A stretch of 64,000 bases of DNA from Phalacrocorax aristotelis (lineage: Eukaryota > Chordata > Aves > Suliformes > Phalacrocoracidae): assembly GCF_949628215.1 (NCBI RefSeq), contig NC_134286.1:1116001-1180000 (forward strand), given 5' to 3'. The notes below the pieces were generated by a model. It ran no database searches, was not told the origin of the DNA, and saw nothing but the letters and a program-made list of their open reading frames with translations. Position numbers and translations under genes: made by a program. Position 1 is the first letter of the stretch. Each line of letters starts with the position of its first letter. This document shows positions 1 through 11,327 of this stretch, in pieces.

Positions 1-1962
1 GGAAAGGTCTGGAGAGGGGTTACATCCAAACTTCTCCCAAGCTGGGCAGAGGGTTCTGTTGCCTGGCAGTTTTTAACTGCCCAGCCTAGAAAGTATGGGC
101 TTTTCTCTGACGGTGCTCAGAGAATGGTGCTCATGCTACTCCAGCTCTGAAACTATCAGCCTTGTGGGCTTTTCTGGAACCTTCGTCACTGTGCACAAAG
201 CGCAGCACTCACAGTCTCGGGCTTGCAGCTGTAAGCGCTGAGCACGGCTGGGGAACAGCCCCGGCACCACGCACCGACAGGGCTGATGACAACCCGTGCG
301 GAGACACAGTGCCCTGGCAGGAGTGGGGCTGCGTCCAGCTCCCCAGGCAGCGGGGGGGACCCGCTCCGCCAGGCAGCTGCAGCCTCAGCTGAGCCCTCAG
401 CCCTGCTCCAGCCGCCCCCAGCATCAGGCCAGTCCCAGCACAGGTACCCAGAAGATAACTACCACCTCCAGCACCTGTCAGGGGTCAGCGGGGAGCTGCA
501 TCTGTGCTGGGAATGCGAGCGGAGAGAGAGCTGCAGAAACTAAGAGCTGACATGGGCATTGCCAGTTCTTCCGTTTGTTAAAGCATGCTAGAAATGAGAA
601 ACACTTCATTGTAAACAACAGATTAATACCACCCGGGTTCATTTGGCATGGGGATCTTTCCCTTCCAGACCTGCCTTCCTGCAGCTGAGCTACCTCCTCA
701 CCAATATACAACTGTGCCTAATAGCACACACCTGCCAGCAAATACCTATCTCGCACTTCATTTTGTGAGACATCCTATCTCTGCCCACCTTGATTTTTAT
801 TTAAATATTAGAGAAGATAGAAAATATATGTAGGAAGGAGATAAAACAGCAGTCTGTAAGACTGTGGGATATATCATAAGGTTTACACGTTATCTAAGCT
901 ATGTTTTTGCTTCTTGAGTGATCTTTGTCAGGATACCGCCACTCATCAGGACATGGGGAATCAGTGCCTGGGTTTCACTCGGTGCAGCAGGAAGGACAAG
1001 CCTGGGAGTTCAGGAATCTCTCTTACCTCTGCTCTGACAGAGCTGCCGGGAGCCCAGAAAAGGGACAAAACAGTTTTTCTAGAGCACGTTCCTCGATCTG
1101 ATATGATGCTAAATTTTATTCTGTTCCTTGACAACTAGAAACAAAACATATATTGGTAAACTGACTGTGTTTTTTGACTAGCTACAAAGCTCTGCAAATG
1201 CTTCTCCCTTAAAACATGACCTTCCTTAAGTAGCAGCAATCTATTCTTCGTAAGTGCAGGGAATCAGTTGTTCCCCACTCCCCCGCCACCAGACCTAGAA
1301 GACTCCTCAGGAGCAGGTCAAACACCAAGCCACGATGGCAGATGAGGAACCTGGCTTTCCCAAGTCATTCACTGGTGTCTGATCACTTTCTAGGAGTCTT
1401 TGTTTTGATGGGGAATCCTTGGCTTTCTCCGCACATGGCTCGTTAGAAGCTTTGGGTACTTGCACCTGGTAGCTCACAAGGCCTTGCCAGCAGGCAATGG
1501 ACCAGTTCATCACACAGGTTTCTCATGGAGGCATGAGATAAATTAAACTCACACCTTAAGAGAAGTCTACTTGAAAGCCATGCGGACAAACTGCAATTCG
1601 TATTTCTGACTAAGGCTCCTCCAGGAGCCTCCTTGCCTTCCAAAGCCCCTGCAGACTTTCCCTCAATTAATCCTCTACAATCTGCATCTCTGAACTGTGC
1701 TCTGCAGTCTGAGCTAATCACATTTTGCCACTGCCAGCTGACTGTTGCTGTAATACATAACTAGGGAATGCCAGGGAGGATCTTACTGAGCAGTAATGAA
1801 ACAAATTATTTCTGTACCTTCGTAGTGTTTTAGCATCAGCATGCCAAATGCAGTATGTAGACGACCTACTAAAGAGATTCTTTTTTTATCACACAAAGCA
1901 AAAAATCTCACAGAAGGCCCCCTGAGCTCTGACACTCGCGGGATCGTGCCCTGTGGTGGGGA

Positions 1963-1995
1963 GTTTGCAGCGCTGGGTGGCCCAGCGCTGCAAAC
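1963..1995. repeat. Perfect 15-bp inverted repeat with 3-nt loop
   Basis: The left arm at 1963-1977 (GTTTGCAGCGCTGGG) is the exact reverse complement of the right arm at 1981-1995, separated by TGG. Pairing stops outside the arms. No gene or known repeat explains it. Confidence 0.9.
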
Positions 1996-3639
1996 ACAGT
2001 TAACATTTGTTGCCTTTCCATTCCCCAGGGTGAAATTTATTTCCCACCACCTTAAGACAAAGCATACAGGAATCCACTGACTCTCTTCCATTCAGTTTCA
2101 TAATTTATATATCTTTAGCCTGCAGGAAGCTGGGCAATCACCTTCATCCTGCAGTCTAAGGATAGACCCCAGAAAGATGCAGATGAACATAGGTAAACCC
2201 TCAGGTGGGGTTCATCGGACTTTAAAATACCTTATTTCCATCCCCCCTGAACGGTTCGCCTAGCTGTATCTCAAAGCATCACCTCCTGAGTGAGCTTTCA
2301 GTCATTATTTTGGGTAGAGCGTTCAGGTCCATAGCCGGTTTCCCAGGAGGCACGTACAGGCTGCTTTGTGCAAGAAAGATGTGTCTGGGTGGGTTTTAGC
2401 ATTAGGATTGTTTTCCATATAATGGAACAGAAAATTCAAACTCCACGGTTACCTTTTCGGTAGCAAGCATTTTGTACACTTACAGTCCTACTATCAGGCA
2501 GCATGGAGCCTCAGCCACTGCCAGAGCGTGGAAGTTTGTGTAGTGCTTGTCAGAACACGTGCTTTGCCATCACAGCAGCGCCTGGAAGCGGCATGGGCTG
2601 AGCAGGCAGAGACAGCCTCAGAAGCCACTGTTTCCTGAACTTTTAAAAGACTTCTTAACAGCAAAGAAAGCTCATAGCTTGTGGCACAGCTCTTAGCAAA
2701 AGGAATTATTTTTGACGTGCTCGTTTGCAGAGTCACCCACGGGCTGAAATGGCTGAGGGCAAACTGCAGGTTCCCAGGCTTCTCTGAATGTTTATAAATG
2801 ACACTGGTTTCTGCACGAAGTGAAAGTAATCTGAAAGCAAGTGCAGAATAAATACATATGGCTTCCAGGTGAGCCAACGAACTCTCACAGTGTTCGCAAA
2901 GTAGTGAGGAACACATGAGAAAAGTGCCTGATTATCCACACCGTACTGTAGGACAGAGTTAAATAACAAATTGTCTCCTTTTCAGGCATGGAAAAGAGAA
3001 TGTGTATCAGCAATTGTTTCAGGAGTGCTAGAGGAGTTAGTCCTGTAGGCAGAAAGCAGTTCTTTTTTACAGAATTTCCTTGGTTCCTTAAGAGCTGGGC
3101 AATATTCATGGCATGAATCTGGTCAGCCAACCCTGGTTTCTCTGAAAATAACTTACTTTGATAACTTTGATAACTTACTGGACACCATGAGAGCACACGT
3201 GCATGCCCTGTTCCATCAAAACCATCATCCATTCTACTGACTCCAGACTCTTTCAGTTACATGAGGGAGCCCAGTTACGAACAGGCATCTAATGCATAAC
3301 TGAGGTGATTCTCATTTTCCCCTGATTAACAATATACACTTTCCAAATATTTACAAGATCCAGATGTGGCATTGTCATGGCAACACGTTTTTAAAACAAA
3401 TACACTATTTTTCTAAGATTACGATTTAGAGAGAAGAGGCAGTAAAGCTTGATGTTAGAAATGGCCCAAAGAACCAACGGGAGTGTGTAAAGCATCAGGA
3501 AACCCTGGGAGAGGCAGGCAGTGAGCGAGACAGATGCTGGTGGGTGCACAGGGTGGAACCCATAAAGCAGCCGCTGTCACAAAGCATACTGAGGCGGTGA
3601 GGTTATAGTTGGTTAAATATAGCAGCGGAAAGCCATCTT

Positions 3640-3714
3640 GTCTAGACTGCACTTTTCCTAGAAAGGTTGGACTAGATGATCCCCGAGGTCCCTTCCAACC
3701 TGAGATTCTGTGAA
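3640..3714 (+). mobile_element. CR1 LINE 3'-end fragment
   Basis: Contains GGTTGGACTAGATGAT, GGTCCCTTCCAACCT and a terminal ATTCTGTGA, the hallmark 3' end of avian CR1 elements. Only the last 75 bases or so are recognisable; the 5' limit is unclear. Orientation is plus. Confidence 0.85.
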
Positions 3715-4369
3715 AGCAGCCTAAGAGGAAAGTACTAATAGGAAAGTCATAATGGACCACGCTTGCATAACTGAAGAGCTAACAGAGATCACAGAGCAAC
3801 TGCAGAGGGTGTATGGCTCAGGACACGGGTATCTGATGATTAGCTAATTATTGTTTGCAACACTGATTGCATGCAGGCAAAGTCGGAGAAGGTGTTTGGT
3901 TTGATCAGGTTTTGTTTGGGAAAAATGGAATGAGAAGACTTTAAAATCTTGGTTTCATTTCACCTGGCTATTCAAAATCCACTGAATCATGATACGGTTT
4001 TTGTATCAGCAACATTGATGTTCCCCTGGGTAAGAATGAATATGCTGTCTGTAACACAGCGTGAAATGCCAACATGATGTATTTCTATTTAAAGACTTAG
4101 AAAATAAAGAAGCTAGTAGCGATTTATTCCTGAAGCCTTGTGTATCAAGCTCTCAGGATGCCAGCTGCTTCCTTATAGTCCCTGAGGTTATAGCATGTAG
4201 GCATTTGCCATTATTTTAACTAAACTGGTGCTCCTGGGCATTTCCACCCAATGCATTACCATGGCTGAGCGGAATCATTTGAGATTCCTTTCCCCACAAG
4301 CCTTCCACTTCTGTTGCGAGCCTTGTAACAAGTCTTCAGGCTTTTAACCTGATTGGACACGATGACTTA

Positions 4370-4453
4370 TCCTGACAGTGATTTATCGGAGTTTCTCAAA
4401 GAGGTAAGAGATGTGGCCTTGTCTCACGTCCTGAATCATTCCTGACAGTGATT
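4370..4453. repeat. 14-bp direct repeat, copies 70 bp apart
   Basis: TCCTGACAGTGATT occurs at 4370-4383 and 4440-4453. The flanks share GATTGGA and ATGA fragments in shuffled positions, so this may be the remnant of an old local duplication. Confidence 0.6.
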
Positions 4454-6064
4454 GGATGCTATGATGCATGATCAGCTGTTCAGCAAGTTGCTGGCTAATG
4501 AAACATTGCAATCAGTTTTATCAGACCTTTGTATAGGTCCACCCAAGGGGAATCGCATAACTCAGCCGTGACACCAGCAGCAGATTTCCCAGAAGGTTCC
4601 TTATAAAGCAACACTAAAACCTGGTATTTATTACATCTACAATTGGCAATTTCGCAGCAAACCCTCCAGCCTGCGGGTCCCATTCACTCTAGGAAGAGAA
4701 CAGCACCCACAAGGAGGCCATTTCTGGCTGGCAATTAGCAACGCCAAAGGATCTGGGCTGGCTCTTCCAGCCTAACTCATGGAACACCTCCAAGCTCAGG
4801 ATCTCTAAAGGCTGCGAAGAAAAACCAAGAGCCACAAGATATTCTGACACAGGACTTACAGCCAAATCTCTAGACAGAGTTAGATGGAGAGGGAGGTGGT
4901 GGGAAGAGCGTGGGCTCAGGAGGAAGGGGCAGCCATTGTGCTCAGATGACAGCTTTGCTTCAGGGTGTCCCTTGAGCAAGTCAGGTACTTGTTCATTAAG
5001 AAATTTTCAGGTATGAAAGCAGTCGACTGTATTTCTCCTGCCTTACGGTTTATTTAGATGGCTGGCGTTTTTAATAAGAGATACACTTACTCTTTAAGTT
5101 TCAGATGAGAGGAGGGATTGGGTAGATCTCCTGAAATGCAAAAAGGTAAAAGAAAGTGGGAAGACCTTGTGTCAAGACTTTATCGATACCTTTTTTTTTT
5201 TTAAATAGTTTCAGTTTCTGTCATACCTCATAAAAATCAAACGAAATATTCCAGTAGCATCAAAACGTCTTTGCAAACTGAAGGGATAATTTCCACTTTC
5301 CATTGTGAACACCTTTTGAAAGACAGTTTATAGTTTCGGCATAAATCTCCCTCAGGTTTTTTGAAATCAGAGCTGGAATGCCTGTTTCAGTTTTCTTGAA
5401 GCAAAACCTTTCAGTCAGGAAATGTGTGTTGGCTTTTTTCGTGAAACAAAAAAAAAGAGGTTGCAACTTAAAAGCATGACATGCCTTGAGAAATGGGAAA
5501 TGGTCATGCCTGCTCAGCTTTACATGGAGCTGCATGCGTAAGAGCAGGGCAAGACCTTCGGGCAGGGCAGGAGATTCCCCACCGGGTAAGATGCACAAAA
5601 ACGTGCACACGTCCATAAGCCTCCGCACACAGATTTGTAAGCACGATATTTAACATCTAGGCCAAAGTGCAGATGAAACGAACAGCTCTCTTGCCTCATC
5701 AAAAGAATGATTTATTTTGCACTGAAAAAAGGAAGCAGAAAGGAAGTTTTCTGGGGTCACGTGCCAGTTGTAACCTGCTGAATTGTATATTCACAAAGGA
5801 TCGATGAAAGCAGGCTGAAGAATATTTCAGCTCAATGCACCGCTAATGAGTTCCTCTAGACAAGCCGGAGCACTGCAGCGCTTTCAGGTTAAACATAATC
5901 CAGCTAACAAGCCACCTGTTTTGAAGCCCACTTTGCTGTTACGCTTTGGGTTTTTTTGATGTTTAACAAATTGAGGGTCTGTAAATTGGACCAGTTGCAA
6001 TCGTTATACTCAGTCTTGTTGAACGGGTTAGGTTTTGAAAAGCCCACCCAAACCCAACTGTAAA

Positions 6065-6345
6065 TCGCCCGGCCCTCTGTCTCCCAACCGTGGCGACAGC
6101 GGAGACCTGTAAAATGGCTAACGGGTAACCACCAAACCCGGTGTGACTGAAGCTACAGGCGGGGCCCGCACCAGGGCCCTCTCCTGCACGTCACGTTCGG
6201 TGCAGGACCTGACCCTCGGTCGCGCTGACAGGAGGAGGAGGAGGCTCCTTCCCGCGGCCCAGCGCTGCTGCTGCGACACAGCTCCAACAAAAGGAGCCCT
6301 CGGGCCGGCAGCGACGCACCGGCCTCGCTCGGCATCCCGAGCCAT
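6065..6345. promoter_or_regulatory. Small isolated CpG island, possible promoter of an unseen transcript
   Basis: About 280 bp holding some 27 CpGs by my count, flanked by AT-rich DNA with few. It contains a CRE-type core TGACGT on the minus strand (6193-6188). The open frames here (for example 6143-6418 plus, 6118-6345 minus) are short and match nothing I know. It lies about 3.7 kb past the likely HEPH 3' end, so it is not the HEPH promoter. Confidence 0.4.
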
Positions 6346-9300
6346 TTTCTGCTTCTCTCTTTCTCAAAGGCAAGTCAGCCTGGCTGAGGGCAGATGGCTA
6401 TTCTTTGCTTACCTCTAAAGTGAAAGCTTTCTTTTGAAGAAAGTAAGCCCTAAATATGAAAACCAAGAATCTGATAGGAAGGTCCTACAGGCAGGGTTTT
6501 CTGTAAGCTTGTTGCAATGACAGATTCCAAAACTTCCCATGACATCGGCATCCTTCTGTACACAAAGACATAATCTCTTTATTATTCTTGATGACACTGA
6601 ATAACAGAGAAGCCGTTCCTCTCCTGCACCCCTCAAACACGCTGCCAGCAGCACTGCACCCGTTTAACTGTCCCCGACACAGCAGGATTTTTGCCCGTAC
6701 CTTCTCCCAATAGACTGACCCACTCCCTTACTCCTCCCCTAGGGCTCCTCGGGGATAGGCAACTGTTTCAGCTCTCCCATCCTTCCCACAGTTTAAGAAC
6801 ACACAACGACAGAACGAAACCAGTCTCTCAAGAACACCAAAGGATATGAGGTTTATAAAGAACACCTGCTGAGTAATAAATTTACTTTCTCTAAAATAGG
6901 AGCAAATTAAGAAACAAATTGATTTCCAAGGCAGGCTGTCTTTGAATTTTAACACCATAAATGCTAATTTCCAGTAACAGCTGTTTCATCAACCACATGC
7001 CCAGTCCTGCTGTTCTCACATTGCCAGAACAGTCTGTGACTAAATTCATCAATTGTTTCTGAGACTAATGCTCCGGCAAGTTCAGTACCTTGCATACGCG
7101 TATTGCCTTATTCTTGTACTCCACATAGGAATAAGCACGACGCCAGCTTTTGCGTCTACTCAGATCCATCCTCTGATTGTGATCTTGCAGATCTCCTTGT
7201 CTTGACAGCTATTGCGCTTGAATTCCTTTCCCCAGGCAGTATATGTGCACGTCGCTCCGGACTTACAATCACTCCTATCATTTGCCGTGCCAACAAAATT
7301 ATAGCCACTGTAAACAGTCCGCAAGGCAGCTACATATTACAAAGCAAGCCACGTGTTAAGCCACACATTTAATTCAGAACTAAAGACTGCATTACACCTG
7401 AAAGACTTTCAAATCCTTCCACTGACAATTACCAGTGTCAGGTTTTTTTATGGTTTTCCTCAGGTTAACTTGACATTAAAATTTTGTGTTTTGAGAAAAG
7501 AATCCGGAGAGCGTTTCATACTTCCGTGTGCACACCCAAAAGCCACCCTGCTTTTGACTCGCACATCTCTCGCACCCGTAACACGAGTGGGAGTGTAAAG
7601 GAACGTCAGCTGAAGGCCGGGCCAGCCCTGACGCGCAGCAAGGCCTGCTGACTGCAGCGGTGGTTGTGCCCCTGACTGAGCAAGGCGACAGCACGAATAA
7701 AACGATTTTCATCTCAGCCCTGCTGCAAGCACCCAGCTGCTGCCATGTAAATGAGCAACTCAGCTTTGCAGTCACCTAAGACAGCCTGGACAAGGGTGGG
7801 TAACTCTCAATAGGTACATGATCATCTGGGTAAACTTTGACAAGTTTATAACACCTAATTGGGCCCTGGGAAGGGTAGCGTTAGAAGAGCAGACAAGAAA
7901 TACTAAAGTGAATACAATAGGGAATATTAGCTGCTTCGTATGTTTAACCCACATAAAACCTGAAAGACCAGCTCTTCCATGAAGATAAAACTGTTCTGGA
8001 CTCATTCTGGCAGTGTAATAAAGTGGGGTGGGGTTTTTTTTGTCTCCTACAGCATACTATCTAAAAGCACGTATGCATGTATTTCTATCCTTCTGTCCCT
8101 ACAAGCTGAGCCATGCTAATGGATTACTTGAGTACTTCTAATCCTACTGAGTATTATTGTGAACCATTTATCTTGAACAACTACAGAACAGAGGTTTACC
8201 TTCGCCAGCCTATTTCGCGCCCGTGTGACCTACTGCCTCAGCTCAGCACAGGCAGCGTTGCCATCCCAGCGTCTCCCTGCGGAGCAGCAGCGCCCAGACC
8301 CTGATCCTACCCACCGTCTGTCTTTTTGAGGTAACTCCTTGGTAGCCCTACGTGTGTCAGGGATAAGCACAAACAAGACGCCGTAGGATGCTCAGGCAGA
8401 AGGCTTGCTGCCAAAGCACACTCACATTTGTTCACGGGCTCCAGCTCAGCGTCACCAGAACTGTGAAACACCTCTTTTCCTCGTACACCCACTGGCTGGG
8501 AGAGCCAACTCCTGATTAGAGGCAGTTGTGAAGTTGCTGGTAAACTGTTCTTCATCACAGTTTGTTGCAACAGAAAGTTTTAGCAAAATAATCTGTTTTG
8601 TCCAAAGCTTTCCCTTGATTTTTCTCCATCTGGGGTGGAATTGCTTACCAGAGGACACAGCCCTCCCATCTGACGCATCCTCTAGGGTATACTACCTATC
8701 AACACTGGAAGAGAGACCTCCACCACTGATGCTCCAACTTGGCCCAAAAACCCACAATAGTGGCAGCCAGCTGTTTAGGGAACACGTGCAAATCTGGAGA
8801 CCCAGCTCCGGCCCCTGCGCTGCCCTGCTTTGGAGCCAGCATTGAAATCCAAGCCTGCCGACATCCAACTGGCTGAAGAACTGAAAAAAGGGCTACTTCC
8901 CTCTTTCTGCTTTCTCAAAGAAAGTAAATACATTTACAATAACTGCTTTGTCTCAGTGTGGGCTAAGAACATTTTCTGATCTATTTTTAAACAAGCTGGG
9001 GGCAGGGGGTGAGGGAGGGAAAGAAAAAAAGTTTCCTGCTTGGCTCTTATTTCTGATGACATCGCTTCCAAAACTCACCCAGGACTGGTGGGCTTGTAAA
9101 CCTCTGCTTTCCAACAGCAGCTGAACCAGGGTTGACAATGAGCAAGGAGTACCCATGTTCAAAGCATTCAACAGCCCTCCAGCTCCTCACCAGGCTTAAT
9201 GAAGTGTAATGAAAGGAAATTAATGAGCTTTGTCCCCATTGCCAAAGGAAAGGGCAGCTGGAAATATGCAGGGACCCAATATGAATTGAGCATGATTAAG

Positions 9301-9865
9301 TACGTTATAACTATTGTTCTGAATAAAATGGTGCTGTTATACCTAAATAGCCTACAGCAGTCCCTTGTCATTACAGCCATTTTAGCTCGCTCTGCTTTAA
9401 TTGCCACTGAAAGCCACCTAGAAAAGAGCATAAAAGAAATCCTTCCAATTTAAAACCAGGGACAGAAATATGTAAGCACTAACCTGCGTCCATTTAGATA
9501 ATAGGGATTCAGTGGGTAAGCCAGGAAGATAGGTATTTTATAGGGAACTGCTTGGTACTCGACATGCAGAGCAATGCAACTGACTAGTGAGGGCATCCTG
9601 CTGCTGCAGGATGGCTGCCACAGCCTGCAGGGTGGGCTACAGAGCTCTGCGGTTAGTCACAGGCTATACCACCCACCCCACAGTTTGGCTCCTGACAGGC
9701 AGCTGCAGCAGAGAGAGCAGGCACCAGGAGGTGCCCAACCCCAACCAAAGGCGTCCCCGGGGCTGGAGAGGAGGCACCATGTCCCAGGTCCCCTCCTGGC
9801 TCCAAGCAGGCTCCCCCCAGCTCCTCTCCCCATGGGGACTGTCATTAGCACAGAGGGTTCTGTAG

Positions 9866-11082
9866 ACAGCAATGCTCTGTGACTGTTTATTTATCAGAAC
9901 AGGCCTCTCCATCTCTAACACCTGCAATTCTGTGCTATCACAGGGCAAGGGTCGCCTTAATGCAGCCCCTCGCTCTGGCAAGCATTCCCTTAGCTCAGGC
10001 CACACTACCTCAGGCTCCATGGACTGCCACTTATTTGCTCCATGCTGCTAGATTCCACCAGCACTTTAGCCGTCGTCTTCACTGTGGCCACGTTTGCCTG
10101 GACAAAACTGCCATTGTACCATGATGGGGGAAGCACCCACTGGCTTTTTCTGTCCCAGGCATAAACTCCAGCTCACACAGGACTGAGTCTTTGGCTTGGC
10201 TCACAACAGTAACATGGCAACAGCTCAACTCTGGAGACAAATTCAATAAAATGTATTTGAAAGAAAGAGAGCGAACCACATCGCAGCATCCTTGACCCTG
10301 TTGCACAAGGAGCTGCAGAGGTGCTGAGGTACAGCCCCACGTGTGCAGGCCAACAGAGCTGCGATGCAGGGAAGTCACCAGGACACCACAGCTCTTGGAA
10401 AAGCACAAGGCACAGGATGCCCAATATCAAAGCACGTTGCCTGGGGTGCTGACAGCAGAAGGGTGTGCTGCAGCAAGGCTGACGGTGAGGCACAGCGGTT
10501 GTCATGGTCCTCGGCAGAGCTCTCCACACCCTGATACGTACTGCCCTGAATTTGCATATGTCCAATTACTCATCAAAACCAGCAATCCAAATCTAAATTA
10601 ACATTTTCTCTTCTGTATTCTTAATTGATTCACAAAAATGGGAATATTATCTTCCCCCTTCAGATTAATTACTTTAAAGGCTCACAGTTTCTTGGGAGAC
10701 AACTCCCAGCTCAGCTCTGGCAATGGAGCAAGGCTGGAATCTGGCCTAAGCTAGACTGCTGAGAAAGACCAAGTGGAGTTGTTCTGGGCAGAAGAAAATA
10801 GGGGAAATGCCTGTCTCTTTCTTGGGGAAGAGGAGTATTTTAGGACATTTTTAGTCTTGTTACTTGTCTTCAAGCGAGTTCAAAGGGTCCTAAGATCTCT
10901 CCTGGATGGACTTTTTCTTTACAGAGTGCTGATGAGGATATATGAAGAGGTCAGGGCTCCAGCTTTCCCTCCTTAGCTTCTAGAAGTACAGTGTATGATT
11001 GAAATGATGCCCCAAAATCTTTGCTGTGGACAACGATCCAGCCTCTGCTCAAAGCACACAGCCTGAAGTTCGTACATGGTTT
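9866..11082 (-). other. HEPH: Probable HEPH 3'UTR
   Basis: Non-coding sequence after the HEPH stop codon. The first canonical AATAAA I find on the minus strand is at 9891-9886, which would give a 3'UTR of about 1.2 kb. No other gene is visible here. The 3' end is inferred from this one signal. Confidence 0.4.
9886..9891 (-). terminator. HEPH: Candidate HEPH poly(A) signal AATAAA
   Basis: TTTATT on the plus strand reads AATAAA on the minus strand. It is about 1.19 kb past the HEPH stop. The flank beyond it on the minus strand is only weakly GT-rich, so the assignment is tentative. Confidence 0.35.
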
Positions 11083-11327
11083 TTACAGTGACGAATTCTT
11101 TTTAGACACGAGTTTGAATCCATCATCCAGGATGGACCTCCGATTGCATCTTAACTTCTTTTGTCTCTTGAGATAGATAACCACTCCCAGGAGGAAGCAG
11201 GCGACCAGGAAGAGCATCGTTCCTGCAACAGCTAGAGTGATGACTGTGGCCTCTATCTGCCCTTGAGCCAACTTAGTTCCAAAAAGCATGATCTTCTTAG
11301 ACACATCCTTGTCCTCAGGTGGAAACT
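11083..11327 (-). CDS. HEPH: HEPH last coding exon: membrane anchor and cytoplasmic tail
   Basis: After the last cupredoxin domain comes a short charged linker, then a hydrophobic stretch at about residues 1088-1116 ([12 protein letters not shown]...GVVIYL) stopped by KRQKKLR. The tail contains [12 protein letters not shown], the most conserved part of the hephaestin tail as I recall it, and ends at TAA (11083-11085). The exon starts at a CAG acceptor (11328-11330) and shares a split GAG codon with the exon ending at 14024. Confidence 0.92.

Larger units (their letters stand above)
1..9865. other. Intergenic DNA beyond the HEPH 3' end
   Basis: I find no coding exon with supporting splice sites or recognisable protein on either strand. 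Apart from the CR1 fragment, CpG patch, hairpin and direct repeat listed separately, it is unremarkable. Open frames here are short and match nothing known. In mammals EDA2R lies on this side of HEPH, but none of it is visible. Confidence 0.7.

Noticed and set aside
2494-2916. 140-codon minus-strand open frame
   Set aside because: No domain, no promoter or splice context, Ser/Leu-rich composition typical of random frames.
9594-9613. 8-bp stem hairpin CATCCTGC...GCAGGATG
   Set aside because: Short stem built from CTG/CAG repeats; expected by chance in a window of this size.
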